Both the position numbers and the translations under genes were made by a program. From Campylobacterota bacterium (GTDB taxonomy: Bacteria > Campylobacterota > Campylobacteria > Campylobacterales > Sulfurimonadaceae), in assembly GCA_040752835.1 (NCBI GenBank), contig JBFMGG010000008.1:124001-188000 (forward strand): a DNA stretch of 64,000 nucleotides. The letters are read 5' to 3'. Below, one piece after another: positions 30,444 through 39,289 of this stretch. Numbering within the stretch: the first letter of the stretch is position 1; every line of letters begins with the position of its first letter. Under the pieces are notes generated by a model. The model ran no database searches. It was given only the letters and a program-made list of their open reading frames with translations, and was not told where the DNA came from.

Positions 30444-31430
30444 ATGCAGATGCGTTACTTTTACAGTTCGTTCGCAATCATGGCCATCGGTCTGATTACG
30501 GCGTATTTTCTGGGCGGCCTGGCCGCGGTGTACATCACCTTTTTGTTGACGGTATTGGAGATTTCACTCTCGTTTGACAATTCCGTCGTCAATGCCAAGG
30601 TGCTGGAGACGATGGACCCGATTTGGCAGAAACGGTTTATCCTCTTCGGTATCCCCATCGCGGTGTTCGGAATGCGTCTGGTGTTCCCGCTGGCGATCGT
30701 GTCGTTTGTGACGGGCATGGGGATGATCGAAACCCTTCAGGTGGCGATGAATCAGCCCGATGAGTACGAAAAGGTGCTCAAAACGACCGAGGGGACGATT
30801 TTCGCGTTCGGGGGAGCGTTCTTGCTGATGGTGTTTCTGGACTTTTTCTTTGAGGAAAAGGACATCAAATGGGTGACCTTCGTCGAAGGTTCCAGATTCA
30901 TGGAAAAAGCCTCCAGTGTCAACAACATCGAGCTTATCACGGCTATCATGGTCGGGATTGCGCTGGGGCACATCACGCAGGATTTCGGGATCGTTCAGGC
31001 CTTCATGTACGGTGTACTGCTGCACTCCCTGCTGGGGATGCTGGACCATTTCCTCTCTTCCGAAACGGTCAAGAGCGGGATCGCTGGCTTCGTTTACCTC
31101 GAAGTGTTGGACGCCAGTTTCAGTTTCGACGGCGTCATCGGGGCGTTTGCGCTTACCAGCAACATTTTCATCATTATGATCGGTCTTGGTGTCGGAGCGA
31201 TGTTCGTGCGGAGTATGACCATCTATTTTGTCGAGCATAAAACCCTCTCGCATTTCCGCTATCTCGAACACGGCGCCCACTACGCGATCGGTATCCTCGC
31301 GCTGATCATGCTGATGAAGATTACGATGCACGTCAGCGAACTCGTGACGGGGACAATCGGAATCGGACTGATCCTGATTGCCTTTTTGCATTCCGTCTGG
31401 GAAAACAAAAGAGCCAACGAATCCCTCTAA
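30444..31430 (+). CDS. DUF475 family integral membrane protein (TerC-like)
   Basis: A 328 aa protein with about nine helices. The repeated acidic membrane motifs SLSFDNSVVNA and DASFSFDGVIGAFA are the signature of the DUF475/TerC superfamily, in which the buried aspartates are thought to bind a metal ion. TerC-type relatives have been linked to manganese export and tellurite resistance, but this subgroup is not characterised. It probably starts a unit of its own, with a TATAATT-like stretch just ahead. Confidence 0.8.
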   Translation: MQMRYFYSSFAIMAIGLITAYFLGGLAAVYITFLLTVLEISLSFDNSVVNAKVLETMDPIWQKRFILFGIPIAVFGMRLVFPLAIVSFVTGMGMIETLQVAMNQPDEYEKVLKTTEGTIFAFGGAFLLMVFLDFFFEEKDIKWVTFVEGSRFMEKASSVNNIELITAIMVGIALGHITQDFGIVQAFMYGVLLHSLLGMLDHFLSSETVKSGIAGFVYLEVLDASFSFDGVIGAFALTSNIFIIMIGLGVGAMFVRSMTIYFVEHKTLSHFRYLEHGAHYAIGILALIMLMKITMHVSELVTGTIGIGLILIAFLHSVWENKRANESL

Positions 31431-31705
31431 TCTTCCAAGCCGTCGCTTGCGGCGGCATTCTTGCGTACTTTAAAATACTTCAGAATACCGTAAAAACTGA
31501 TCATCAGCCAGATGAACTCCATCAGAAACGATGCCAGATTCCAGTCAAACATCAGCGAGACGATGATCAACAGTGCACCGATCGCGTTGAGCAGTGAAAA
31601 ACTCAGATCCCGCGCGTCCATTTTTTCGACCTGCAGCAGGATGTAGGCGATGACGATGAGTACGACTCCGAAAATACCGATGAGGTCGGTGAGTGAAAGT
31701 TCCAT
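31427..31705 (-). CDS. Small membrane protein, CBU_0592-like
   Basis: A 92 aa protein with three hydrophobic helices (about 7-25, 33-51 and 56-74). The sequence LIGIFGVVLIVIAYILLQ and LLNAIGALLIIVSL match the pattern of the CBU_0592-type family, seen widely in bacteria with no known function. It overlaps the end of the DUF475 gene by four bases on the opposite strand. Confidence 0.65.
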   Translation of the reverse strand: MELSLTDLIGIFGVVLIVIAYILLQVEKMDARDLSFSLLNAIGALLIIVSLMFDWNLASFLMEFIWLMISFYGILKYFKVRKNAAASDGLED

Positions 31706-31977
31706 GAGGACTCTTTAGCGTGAGGTGGTTCGTATTATAGCGTGTGGAGGGAAAAGGGGTATAATATTGGTATTTTACAGTTTTTAGCAGTTTAAAACAT
31801 GTTTGTTTTCATTTTGTTCTGAAGCCTTCGGCAGTGCTACGCACAGCGCCTACGGTTTCGTTCGGGCAAGCGTGACGGGATTGCTATTTTATATTAAGCC
31901 GCCAGCGGTACCTTCGGTACAACGCTTTTGGTTTCGTTCGCCGAAACGCCAAGCAGTTGGCGTTTCTTAGAGCGAAC
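31706..31977. other. Intergenic stretch with hairpins
   Basis: No credible gene is seen in these 272 bases. It has several short stem-loops. One is GTACC-TTC-GGTAC, near 31908. The strongest is AAACGCCAA-GCAG-TTGGCGTTT at 31944-31965, just after groEL, which may end the groESL transcript although it lacks a clean T-tract. Confidence 0.5.
31944..31965 (-). terminator. Possible groESL terminator
   Basis: A perfect 9-bp stem with a 4-base loop lies 13 bases after the groEL stop. It is not followed by a good run of T, so it may act as an mRNA-stabilising 3' hairpin instead. Confidence 0.45.
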
Positions 31978-33609
<1,632 letters not shown>

Positions 33610-33624
33610 TTACTCCTTGAATAA

Positions 33625-33885
33625 TTATTTGATGATTCCAAGCAGATCGTCTGCATCGATTACGAGGTACGTTTTACCTTCCAGAGTCAGTTCATTGCCG
33701 GCATATTTCCCGAAAACGACGGTATCACCTGTAGAAACGTTTTCGACCTGGCTACTTACGGCAACGACGGTTCCCTGAGAAGGTTTCTCTTTTGCGTTGT
33801 CGGGGATGATGATTCCCGAAGCGGTTTTGGTGGCCTCTTCGAGGCGCTCAACCAATACACGGTTTCCAAGTGGTTGGAAGTTCAT
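33625..33885 (-). CDS. groS: Co-chaperonin GroES
   Basis: The 10-kDa lid of GroEL, 86 aa. It starts [19 protein letters not shown], has the mobile loop [23 protein letters not shown], and ends [11 protein letters not shown] placed the start at the ATG at 33885 because of length and the AAAGGAAACG ribosome site before it; the open frame upstream covers the promoter. Confidence 0.97.
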   Translation of the reverse strand: MNFQPLGNRVLVERLEEATKTASGIIIPDNAKEKPSQGTVVAVSSQVENVSTGDTVVFGKYAGNELTLEGKTYLVIDADDLLGIIK

Positions 33886-33922
33886 AGCGTTTCCTTTTAT
33901 GAGATGAATTTTTACGGCGGAG

Positions 33923-33951
33923 ATTTTACAGGAGTTTAGCTCAAATGTCAA
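33923..33951 (-). promoter_or_regulatory. groESL promoter
   Basis: On the minus strand TTGACA (33946-33951) and TAAAAT (33923-33928) are separated by exactly 17 bases, a near-consensus housekeeping promoter. It lies 38 bases before the groES start. No CIRCE element is seen. Confidence 0.75.
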
Positions 33952-33958
33952 TAGTCTT

Positions 33959-33971
33959 AGTCTTAAAGACT
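33959..33971. promoter_or_regulatory. Palindrome upstream of the groESL promoter
   Basis: AGTCTT-T-AAGACT on the minus strand, a perfect 6-bp inverted repeat, just upstream of the -35. With its flank it reads TTGAGTCTTTAAGACT, close to the TTGAGACTTTAAGTCT in the gyrA promoter. Confidence 0.5.
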
Positions 33972-34067
33972 CAATAGTAGTGAGTATTGCCGAATACATA
34001 AAAGTGAGTGCTTTTGTGCTCCCAAAGGGTTCGTTTCACTTTTAGCTAACAATAAGTTAATCATCAT

Positions 34068-34073
34068 TATAAT
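34068..34073 (+). promoter_or_regulatory. -10 box of tRNA-Met
   Basis: TATAAT lies 19 bases before the tRNA 5' end. No clear -35 is seen. Confidence 0.5.
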
Positions 34074-34092
34074 TCCGGTCTTCCATTACGAT

Positions 34093-34169
34093 GGCTGGGT
34101 AGCTCAGCTGGTTAGAGCGCTGGTCTCATAAGCCGGAGGTCGGGGGTTCGAGTCCCCCCCCCGCCACCA
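34093..34169 (+). tRNA. tRNA-Met (CAT), integration target
   Basis: A 77-base tRNA with encoded CCA. The anticodon loop is CTCATAA (anticodon CAT), the T-arm is GGGGG-TTCGAGT-CCCCC and the D-arm is GCTCAGCTGGTTAGAGC. The acceptor stem GGCTGGG/CCCCGCC has a T-C mismatch at pair 4-69, which is unusual. CAT could also be a tRNA-Ile with lysidine, but the overall form is that of elongator Met. Its last 14 bases form the left attachment site of the mobile element. Confidence 0.85.
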
Positions 34170-34174
34170 TCGAA
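34156..34174 (+). repeat. attL, left attachment repeat
   Basis: CCCCCCCGCCACCATCGAA spans the last 14 bases of tRNA-Met and five bases beyond. The same 19 bases recur at 47383-47401. The sequences diverge on both sides, as expected for site-specific insertion. Confidence 0.9.
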
Positions 34175-34293
34175 ACATTTAAATCACTTCAGCTTCATTC
34201 AAAAAACCCTTTAAAACTCCGCAAAATAGCCACTTTTTCAGCTTTTTATCCTCTAATGTCCGTTAAGGTATTTCAACATAAACTAAGATTTTA

Positions 34294-34353
34294 AGGGGTA
34301 CATTTAGGGGTAGTTTGCTTTAGGGGTATCAAAACCTCTAAAAAAATACCCCT
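34294..34353. repeat. Left AGGGGTA repeats, probable integrase arm sites
   Basis: AGGGGTA occurs at 34294-34300, 34306-34312 and 34322-34328, and inverted (TACCCCT) at 34347-34353. The whole group sits between attL and the integrase start. The first two are 12 bases apart, the same spacing as the pair near attR. Such repeats beside att sites are typical of integrase arm-binding sites, and they overlap the likely int promoter. Confidence 0.7.
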
Positions 34354-34371
34354 AAAAAGTGAGGTTTTACG

Positions 34372-35664
34372 TTGGCTCGCAAAGTTGTACCCCTAACCGA
34401 TACCGAAATAAAAAAGGCAAAACCAGCCGAAAAAGATTATAAACTCTTTGATGGCGGCGGGTTATTTTTGCTTATTAAACCAACCGGTGGTAAGTTATGG
34501 CGTCTAAAATATCTCTTTGAGGGGAAAGAAAAACTCATCTCGTTAGGAACATACCCCGAAACGACGTTGGCGGAAGCGAGAGCCAAACGGGACGAATACA
34601 AACGAGAAATCGCCAAAGGGATAGACCCATCCGCAGAGCGCAAAGAATCAAAAGCGAAAATCGAAGAAAAAGTGATGGAAGAACAAGCCGCCATAGAGGG
34701 GCAATTTCATCGTGTGGCATATGAATGGCTCAACTCATTAAACAATGATGAGAGTACGCATAATAAGCGTGTTTCATCGTTTGAAAAAGATATCTTTCCC
34801 TACCTATGTACTTATAACGAACGACATTCCATTATCTCGTCGAAGCATATTAAGGACATCACCCATCCTGAACTACTGAAAATCATTAAGACAAAAGAGA
34901 AAACGGCTCCAGAAGTAGCTATCCGCCGCTTTAGAGACTGTAACCGGCTGTGGAGATATGCGATCAATCATGGTTACACTGAAAGCAATATCACTGATCG
35001 AATCAGCAGCGATGCATTCGCTCCACGGCAAGAGAAACACTTTGCAAAGATCACGGATGAAAAAATCTTAGGAGAGCTTTTGAGAGGCATAGAGGATTAT
35101 AAAGGTGAGGGAGGCGTGATTGTACGAAATATTCTCCGTTTTGTCTCTATCATGCCTTTACGTGCTGATAATCTATGTAAATTACGATGGGATCAGGTTG
35201 ATTTTGAAAAATCGATCATTACGATATCCCGATCCGAGATGAAAGTTAAAGATCAAAATCTACCCGACTTTGTATTACCGCTCCCGAGACAAGCGATCAA
35301 TATCCTCAAAGAAGTAAGAGAAATCACGGGATGGGGACAATGGGTATTTCATGGAGTACGCAACAATCTTACCCATGCGAATAAAGAGAGCGGGAATAAA
35401 GCGTTGAGATCATTGGGATTTATTGACGAAGTAAACGGGCGCAAACAAACGCTGCATAGTTTTCGAGGTACTTTTCGATCACTTAGCGAAACACATGCTA
35501 AAGAGCATGGCGTGAGCTTTGAAGTACGGGAACGTGTGCTAGATCACCATGAAGAAAATAAAGTCATTAGAGCCTATACCCATAAAGCGGATTACACTGA
35601 GCAGATGAGAGAACTGATGCAATGGTGGGCGGATTTTTTGGATCAAACAAAGGTGAGTAAATAA
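34372..35664 (+). CDS. int: Tyrosine integrase, P4 family
   Basis: Site-specific recombinase that inserts and excises the element. The product (430 aa) has the N-terminal P4-type arm-binding domain (LTDTEIKKAKP, YKLFDGGGLFLLI, ISLGTYPETTLAEAR), a core-binding helix bundle, and a catalytic domain with Arg264 in PLRADNLCKLRW, the H-x-x-R box His362-Arg365 in LHSFRGTFRS, His392, and nucleophile Tyr402 in IRAYTHKADY. The start is TTG at 34372 with a GAGG ribosome site. Placement beside the tRNA it targets is typical. Confidence 0.93.
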   Translation: MARKVVPLTDTEIKKAKPAEKDYKLFDGGGLFLLIKPTGGKLWRLKYLFEGKEKLISLGTYPETTLAEARAKRDEYKREIAKGIDPSAERKESKAKIEEKVMEEQAAIEGQFHRVAYEWLNSLNNDESTHNKRVSSFEKDIFPYLCTYNERHSIISSKHIKDITHPELLKIIKTKEKTAPEVAIRRFRDCNRLWRYAINHGYTESNITDRISSDAFAPRQEKHFAKITDEKILGELLRGIEDYKGEGGVIVRNILRFVSIMPLRADNLCKLRWDQVDFEKSIITISRSEMKVKDQNLPDFVLPLPRQAINILKEVREITGWGQWVFHGVRNNLTHANKESGNKALRSLGFIDEVNGRKQTLHSFRGTFRSLSETHAKEHGVSFEVRERVLDHHEENKVIRAYTHKADYTEQMRELMQWWADFLDQTKVSK

Positions 35665-35665
35665 G

Positions 35666-36649
35666 ATGGCACGCCCAACGAACCAACAAAAAGCAGATCG
35701 GGTTAAAAATGAGGAAATATTAAAACGAGATATTTTCCTTTACACTGATTTTGAAAGAAGATGTAGATCAATAGCAGCATATTTTAATGATGAAGCTTTC
35801 ATGGCACATGAAATGACGCGTGAATGTGTGATGCGTTATTATGAAGATGACATTATTAAAATAATCAAAGATATGGATGCTGAAAATCAATACATAGAAG
35901 AATGTAAAGCAAAAGATAATTATGCACATAGACTTAGAGAATATGAATTGAGCAAAAAAACAGATTTTGAAAGATATTTTAGTATTGGATACCCCATTTT
36001 AGAGTTTTTAAAAGATAGTGGAAATGAAAAGATTCTCCAAGATTTTGGTTCTCCAGTTGATGAATATTATCAAGAAATTGACTCTGAAGTTCAAGTGTGT
36101 TGCAGTCATACAGCAAGAGAAGCTATACAAGAACTTTATGGAGATGATGTAGAACTGAATAAGAAATTTTTCAATATGCCTGTTATTGCACAAAGTGGAA
36201 CTGTAGATTTTTATAATAAAAAAGCTCTTGTCCAAATTGATTTCACAAAATCAAAAAAAGAAATTATGCAAATTGTATCGAAAATAAAAGATGAATTTGA
36301 TGCAGAGCCTACTACGATATTGGGATTAGATGAATACCTTGGAATCGAATCTTTTAAAGATGTGTACAGTTTTACAAAGACAAATGAAAATGCTATTTAT
36401 AGACATGGCAAAACAAAGTCTTTAGAAGGACGTTTAGGTGATGTTCTTTTTATTTATGATTGCCATAAAAAAGGCTTAACGTCTGAATATATCATCGGAG
36501 AGATTAATCGTTATTGGCGTGATATCAAGAAAAAATATACAGATGAATTTCAGAAAAAAACGTATAGAGCTTATTTAAAATTTGCAAAAAATGAAATTGG
36601 CAATCGTGGATTTGTTCGTTTCATATCAGGGGTTAATTTACCCAAATGA
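35666..36649 (+). CDS. Unknown AT-rich protein beside the integrase
   Basis: I do not recognise this 327 aa protein. It is soluble, rich in charged residues and mostly helical by eye, with Cys-Cys at VQVCCSHTA and a tyrosine-rich C-terminal half (YRHGKTKSLEGRLGDVLFIYD, INRYWRDIKKKY). It starts one base after the int stop with no gap, and is far more AT-rich than int, so it may be a cargo gene added between int and the regulator. The segment around residues 235-290 looks like a small alpha-helical domain of the kind seen in phage-related unknown proteins. No function is proposed. Confidence 0.7.
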   Translation: MARPTNQQKADRVKNEEILKRDIFLYTDFERRCRSIAAYFNDEAFMAHEMTRECVMRYYEDDIIKIIKDMDAENQYIEECKAKDNYAHRLREYELSKKTDFERYFSIGYPILEFLKDSGNEKILQDFGSPVDEYYQEIDSEVQVCCSHTAREAIQELYGDDVELNKKFFNMPVIAQSGTVDFYNKKALVQIDFTKSKKEIMQIVSKIKDEFDAEPTTILGLDEYLGIESFKDVYSFTKTNENAIYRHGKTKSLEGRLGDVLFIYDCHKKGLTSEYIIGEINRYWRDIKKKYTDEFQKKTYRAYLKFAKNEIGNRGFVRFISGVNLPK

Positions 36650-36758
36650 TAAATAGGGGTGCTTAAATCCCAATTTAAAAACCTCTATTTCCTCTTCCTC
36701 TAATCTGCAACAATGTCATTCAGTCAAGCGCAAGACAATCTAAATTCGAGGATTTGCT

Positions 36759-37001
36759 ATGCCAAAGGCAGAACAAAAAGTAGAAATACAACAATTTATG
36801 CAGGTGGATAATCAGCAGTTAAAAGACAGACAATTTCTAAGAGATAAACAAGCGGCTGCATGGTTAGGGATTGGATGTTCAACTGTGTGGATGTATGTCC
36901 GGCAAGGAAAGCTTAAATCAATCAAATTGTCTCCAAAGGTAACCGTTTTTGCAATAACGGATTTAGAAGCATTTGTTCAGAGTCGAATGAATATAGCATG
37001 A
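36759..37001 (+). CDS. AlpA-like helix-turn-helix regulator (excisionase type)
   Basis: An 80 aa DNA-binding protein. Residues 27-65 read FLRDKQAAAWLGIGCSTVWMYVRQGKL, the MerR/AlpA winged-helix pattern in which the helix after STVW contacts DNA, then KLSPKVTVFAITDLEAFV. Proteins of this kind control integrase expression or act as excision directionality factors in P4-like elements. It overlaps the next gene by ATGA. Confidence 0.82.
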   Translation: MPKAEQKVEIQQFMQVDNQQLKDRQFLRDKQAAAWLGIGCSTVWMYVRQGKLKSIKLSPKVTVFAITDLEAFVQSRMNIA

Positions 37002-37780
37002 AAAATTTTTTCAAAAAAACATCATGCTACACCACTTTACCAAATGCTTTTGCTCAAGACGATCGTTTATCTATTGAAGCTCGTGGGCTTGGACTTCTTA
37101 TTTTTTCTTTGCCCGATGATTGGGTCTTTCAACAAACGTGGTTCTACGAAAAAGCAGGTGGTAACAGGAACAGACGAAAAACAGTCGTGAAAGCGCTTAA
37201 TGAACTTATCCGTTTTGATTACCTCTGTCGAATACAAGATCGCAAAAAAGGGAAATTTGACGGTGCTATATGGTTTTTTGACCCGGAAGAAAATGCTCAA
37301 GCCGAGCTTAAAGCGATACTCGCCGTAGGTACTCACGGGACAAACGGCACCGTAGGTACTCTTAGTGCCAGCCCTGATAGTGCCAGCCCTAAGAGTACCA
37401 CTACAAAAGAAATAGAAACAAAGGAAGAAATAAAAAAAGAAATATCTTCTTCCTCTTCATTTCCTCCAATATCTGTTATCGATCCTTATGTCAATCTCCC
37501 AGATGAAGTTGATGGATTGTCTCGAAAAATCATCATCGAAGAGGTCGAAGCGATTGCGAAGGAGCGAGGAGGAGATTTTGAGAAGTATCGAGAGGCGCTT
37601 GTGAAAGAAGTCCTTTCAGGGAACGGTAGGACGATTACGAATATCCGTATCCGTCGTTCGAGGATCAACAAGCGTGAACATGGTGAAATGGTGCAGGCCG
37701 CTTTACAAGCTAACGGCTATGCGAACATATTTGATTATTTGGAGGACGCACATGGAAGAGCTAATGAAAACGTTCAGTGA
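36998..37780 (+). CDS. Rep-like protein with N-terminal winged helix
   Basis: A 260 aa protein. The N-terminal 90 residues (TLPNAFAQDDRLSIEARGLG, FSLPDDWVF, GGNRNRRKTVVKALNELIRFDYL) match the helix-turn-helix of plasmid and phage replication initiators. A low-complexity linker rich in Gly, Thr and Ser follows (residues 110-155), then a helical C-terminal domain. The DNA encoding the linker holds short direct and inverted repeats (37323-37399) that could serve as binding sites. A replication role during transfer is plausible but unproven. Confidence 0.6.
   Translation: MKNFFKKTSCYTTLPNAFAQDDRLSIEARGLGLLIFSLPDDWVFQQTWFYEKAGGNRNRRKTVVKALNELIRFDYLCRIQDRKKGKFDGAIWFFDPEENAQAELKAILAVGTHGTNGTVGTLSASPDSASPKSTTTKEIETKEEIKKEISSSSSFPPISVIDPYVNLPDEVDGLSRKIIIEEVEAIAKERGGDFEKYREALVKEVLSGNGRTITNIRIRRSRINKREHGEMVQAALQANGYANIFDYLEDAHGRANENVQ
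37323..37399 (+). repeat. Repeat cluster inside the Rep-like gene
   Basis: CCGTAGGTACTC occurs at 37323-37334 and 37350-37361; AGTGCCAGCCCT at 37364-37375 and 37379-37390; GGTACTCTT (37355-37363) is inverted as AAGAGTACC (37391-37399). This density is unusual for coding DNA and resembles iterons of a rep-encoded origin. Confidence 0.5.
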
Positions 37781-37985
37781 GATCGAAATGTATCTGGATC
37801 ATTCGAGAGAGTTGTTAAACGGTTTGCAAATGACCGAAGACGTAAAAACCATACAGCGAGTACAGCAAAAATACAGCGATTTGATTACGACCTGGATGGA
37901 AGAAAACAACATCCCAAAAGTACAATTTTCCCATCATCAGAGAAGCATGGGAGTCGAATACTCAATCCCAGGAGCTAAAAAATGA
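37752..37985 (+). CDS. Small helical protein of unknown function
   Basis: A 77 aa protein, MEELMKTFSEIEM at the start, mainly one or two amphipathic helices. It has no motif that I recognise. The ATG at 37752 is preceded by a GGAGG ribosome site and overlaps the Rep-like gene by 29 bases. It is translationally linked to the next gene through ATGA. Confidence 0.6.
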   Translation: MEELMKTFSEIEMYLDHSRELLNGLQMTEDVKTIQRVQQKYSDLITTWMEENNIPKVQFSHHQRSMGVEYSIPGAKK

Positions 37986-38212
37986 AGACAACAACTCATG
38001 ACAGAATCGAAAAAGAGATGTCCGAAATCTATCGTGCTTTCCTGGAACGTGAAAAAGCGAAAAAGCGAAAAGTCCAAGCGTTGATTTCTGACTATGCGAA
38101 CAAAGCTGCTGAGCTTGAAGGGCAAAAACAGTTCAAAGCACTGGTAGCTGACTTTAGAGATAAAGTTCTTAAGATTTACGAATATGATCCAAAGGTACAA
38201 ACATGCAGTTGA
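37982..38212 (+). CDS. Small coiled-coil protein of unknown function
   Basis: A 76 aa, highly charged helical protein (EREKAKKRKVQALISDY) with coiled-coil character. It overlaps the previous gene by 4 bases and trbJ by 10 bases, so it is in the same operon. Function unknown; it may belong to the transfer module. Confidence 0.6.
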   Translation: MKTTTHDRIEKEMSEIYRAFLEREKAKKRKVQALISDYANKAAELEGQKQFKALVADFRDKVLKIYEYDPKVQTCS

Positions 38213-38979
38213 TCAAACTTTCTCTGGCCGCTGCACTGCTGCTCTCGTCACCAACCGTATTCGCAGCGGGCGATGCGTCCCAGGCATTACAAACTGTTCA
38301 ATGGGCTACTGCCGAGATTGGGAACGCAATGAACCTCTCAAAGCAGTTGGAGCAAATCGCTTTGCTTACTCAAACGTTGCAGCAGAACATCCAGGCGGTG
38401 CAAATGGCACAACAAAACCTCCAGGCGTTGAGTGCCATGGATTTTAGCAACTTCAACACCTACGTTGACCAGTTGGCCAATGTCATGGTCGCAACGAACG
38501 GGATCAGCTATCAGATGGGAAACCTCGATACGAGATTCGGGCAGCTTTTTCCAGGCTATGACGAACATACTCGAATCGGTGCAATGGGAGATATCAGAGG
38601 CCAAGCGTCATCGTATGCCCAATACTACCGAACCTTGACGGACGCGAACCGCGGAACCGTTCTTGGGACGCTTCGCAACCTGGCCGCCGTCAACAACGAC
38701 CTAAGAGCGGATCAGCTCTCGATGAATATGCTCAAGCTTCAAAGCCGCAACGCGGTCGGGAACAAGTCGGCGATCCAGGCGGCGAACGAGATTGCGATGC
38801 ATCAAACGGAGACGATCAAAAAACTTCATTCGACGATGCTCGCCCAAACAAACCTCATGGCGCAAAACGTCGCGGATGAAAACGAACGCAGAGCATTGCG
38901 AGAGGCTAAAAAAGATGCTTGGTTGACGGGTGGTAAAAAACCTATCAAGGGCGATGAGAAAGATATCAAAACCTGGTAA
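38203..38979 (+). CDS. trbJ: TrbJ-like conjugation protein (VirB5-type)
   Basis: A 258 aa periplasmic protein with a signal peptide (MQLIKLSLAAALLLSSPTVFA). The mature region reads LQTVQWATAEIGNAMNLSKQLEQIALL, the helical core typical of TrbJ in IncP-type transfer systems. TrbJ is thought to sit at the tip or base of the pilus like VirB5. The last 16 residues end in KKPIKGDEKDIKTW, almost the same as the end of the next protein. It is followed by trbK- and trbL-like genes, the RP4 order. Confidence 0.82.
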   Translation: MQLIKLSLAAALLLSSPTVFAAGDASQALQTVQWATAEIGNAMNLSKQLEQIALLTQTLQQNIQAVQMAQQNLQALSAMDFSNFNTYVDQLANVMVATNGISYQMGNLDTRFGQLFPGYDEHTRIGAMGDIRGQASSYAQYYRTLTDANRGTVLGTLRNLAAVNNDLRADQLSMNMLKLQSRNAVGNKSAIQAANEIAMHQTETIKKLHSTMLAQTNLMAQNVADENERRALREAKKDAWLTGGKKPIKGDEKDIKTW

Positions 38980-38992
38980 TAAAGGAGAAAAA

Positions 38993-39289
38993 ATGAAATT
39001 CGATGGAAAAACAAAAGTACGATTACTGGCCGGTTCAACTGCCGTGCTAGGTCTGATCGGAGGGGCGTTTCTCATCGCTTCGATGATGAAGAGAGTGGAA
39101 ACAGCGCAAACAAAAGAATATTTCCTGGCGCATATCGACGAAGCAAAGCAAACCGCGCAGAAGTGTAAAAATCTCGCCGACCATAACGAGATCCAACCTG
39201 AGGTATGTGCAGCTGCAAAGACAGTCGCATTTTTTCATAGCGGCAAAAAGCCCATCAAGGGCGATGAAAAAGAAATAAAAACATGGTGA
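38993..39289 (+). CDS. trbK: TrbK/EexN-like entry-exclusion candidate
   Basis: A 98 aa protein with an N-terminal membrane helix (VRLLAGSTAVLGLIGGAFLIASMM) and a small domain TKEYFLAHIDEAKQTAQKCKN followed by a second cysteine in PEVCAAAK. The Y-x-x-H...E...C-K-N...C pattern is that of EexN/TrbK entry-exclusion proteins, which stop a cell from receiving a second copy of an element. It lacks a lipobox but is anchored by the helix. The C-terminal tail KKPIKGDEKEIKTW repeats that of TrbJ. The RBS AAAGGAG precedes the ATG at 38993. Confidence 0.65.
   Translation: MKFDGKTKVRLLAGSTAVLGLIGGAFLIASMMKRVETAQTKEYFLAHIDEAKQTAQKCKNLADHNEIQPEVCAAAKTVAFFHSGKKPIKGDEKEIKTW

Noticed and set aside
33886-34092. 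CIRCE element at groESL
   Set aside because: TTAGCACTC-N9-GAGTGCTAA is not present. A lone GAGTGCT-like stretch near 34002 has no partner at the right distance.
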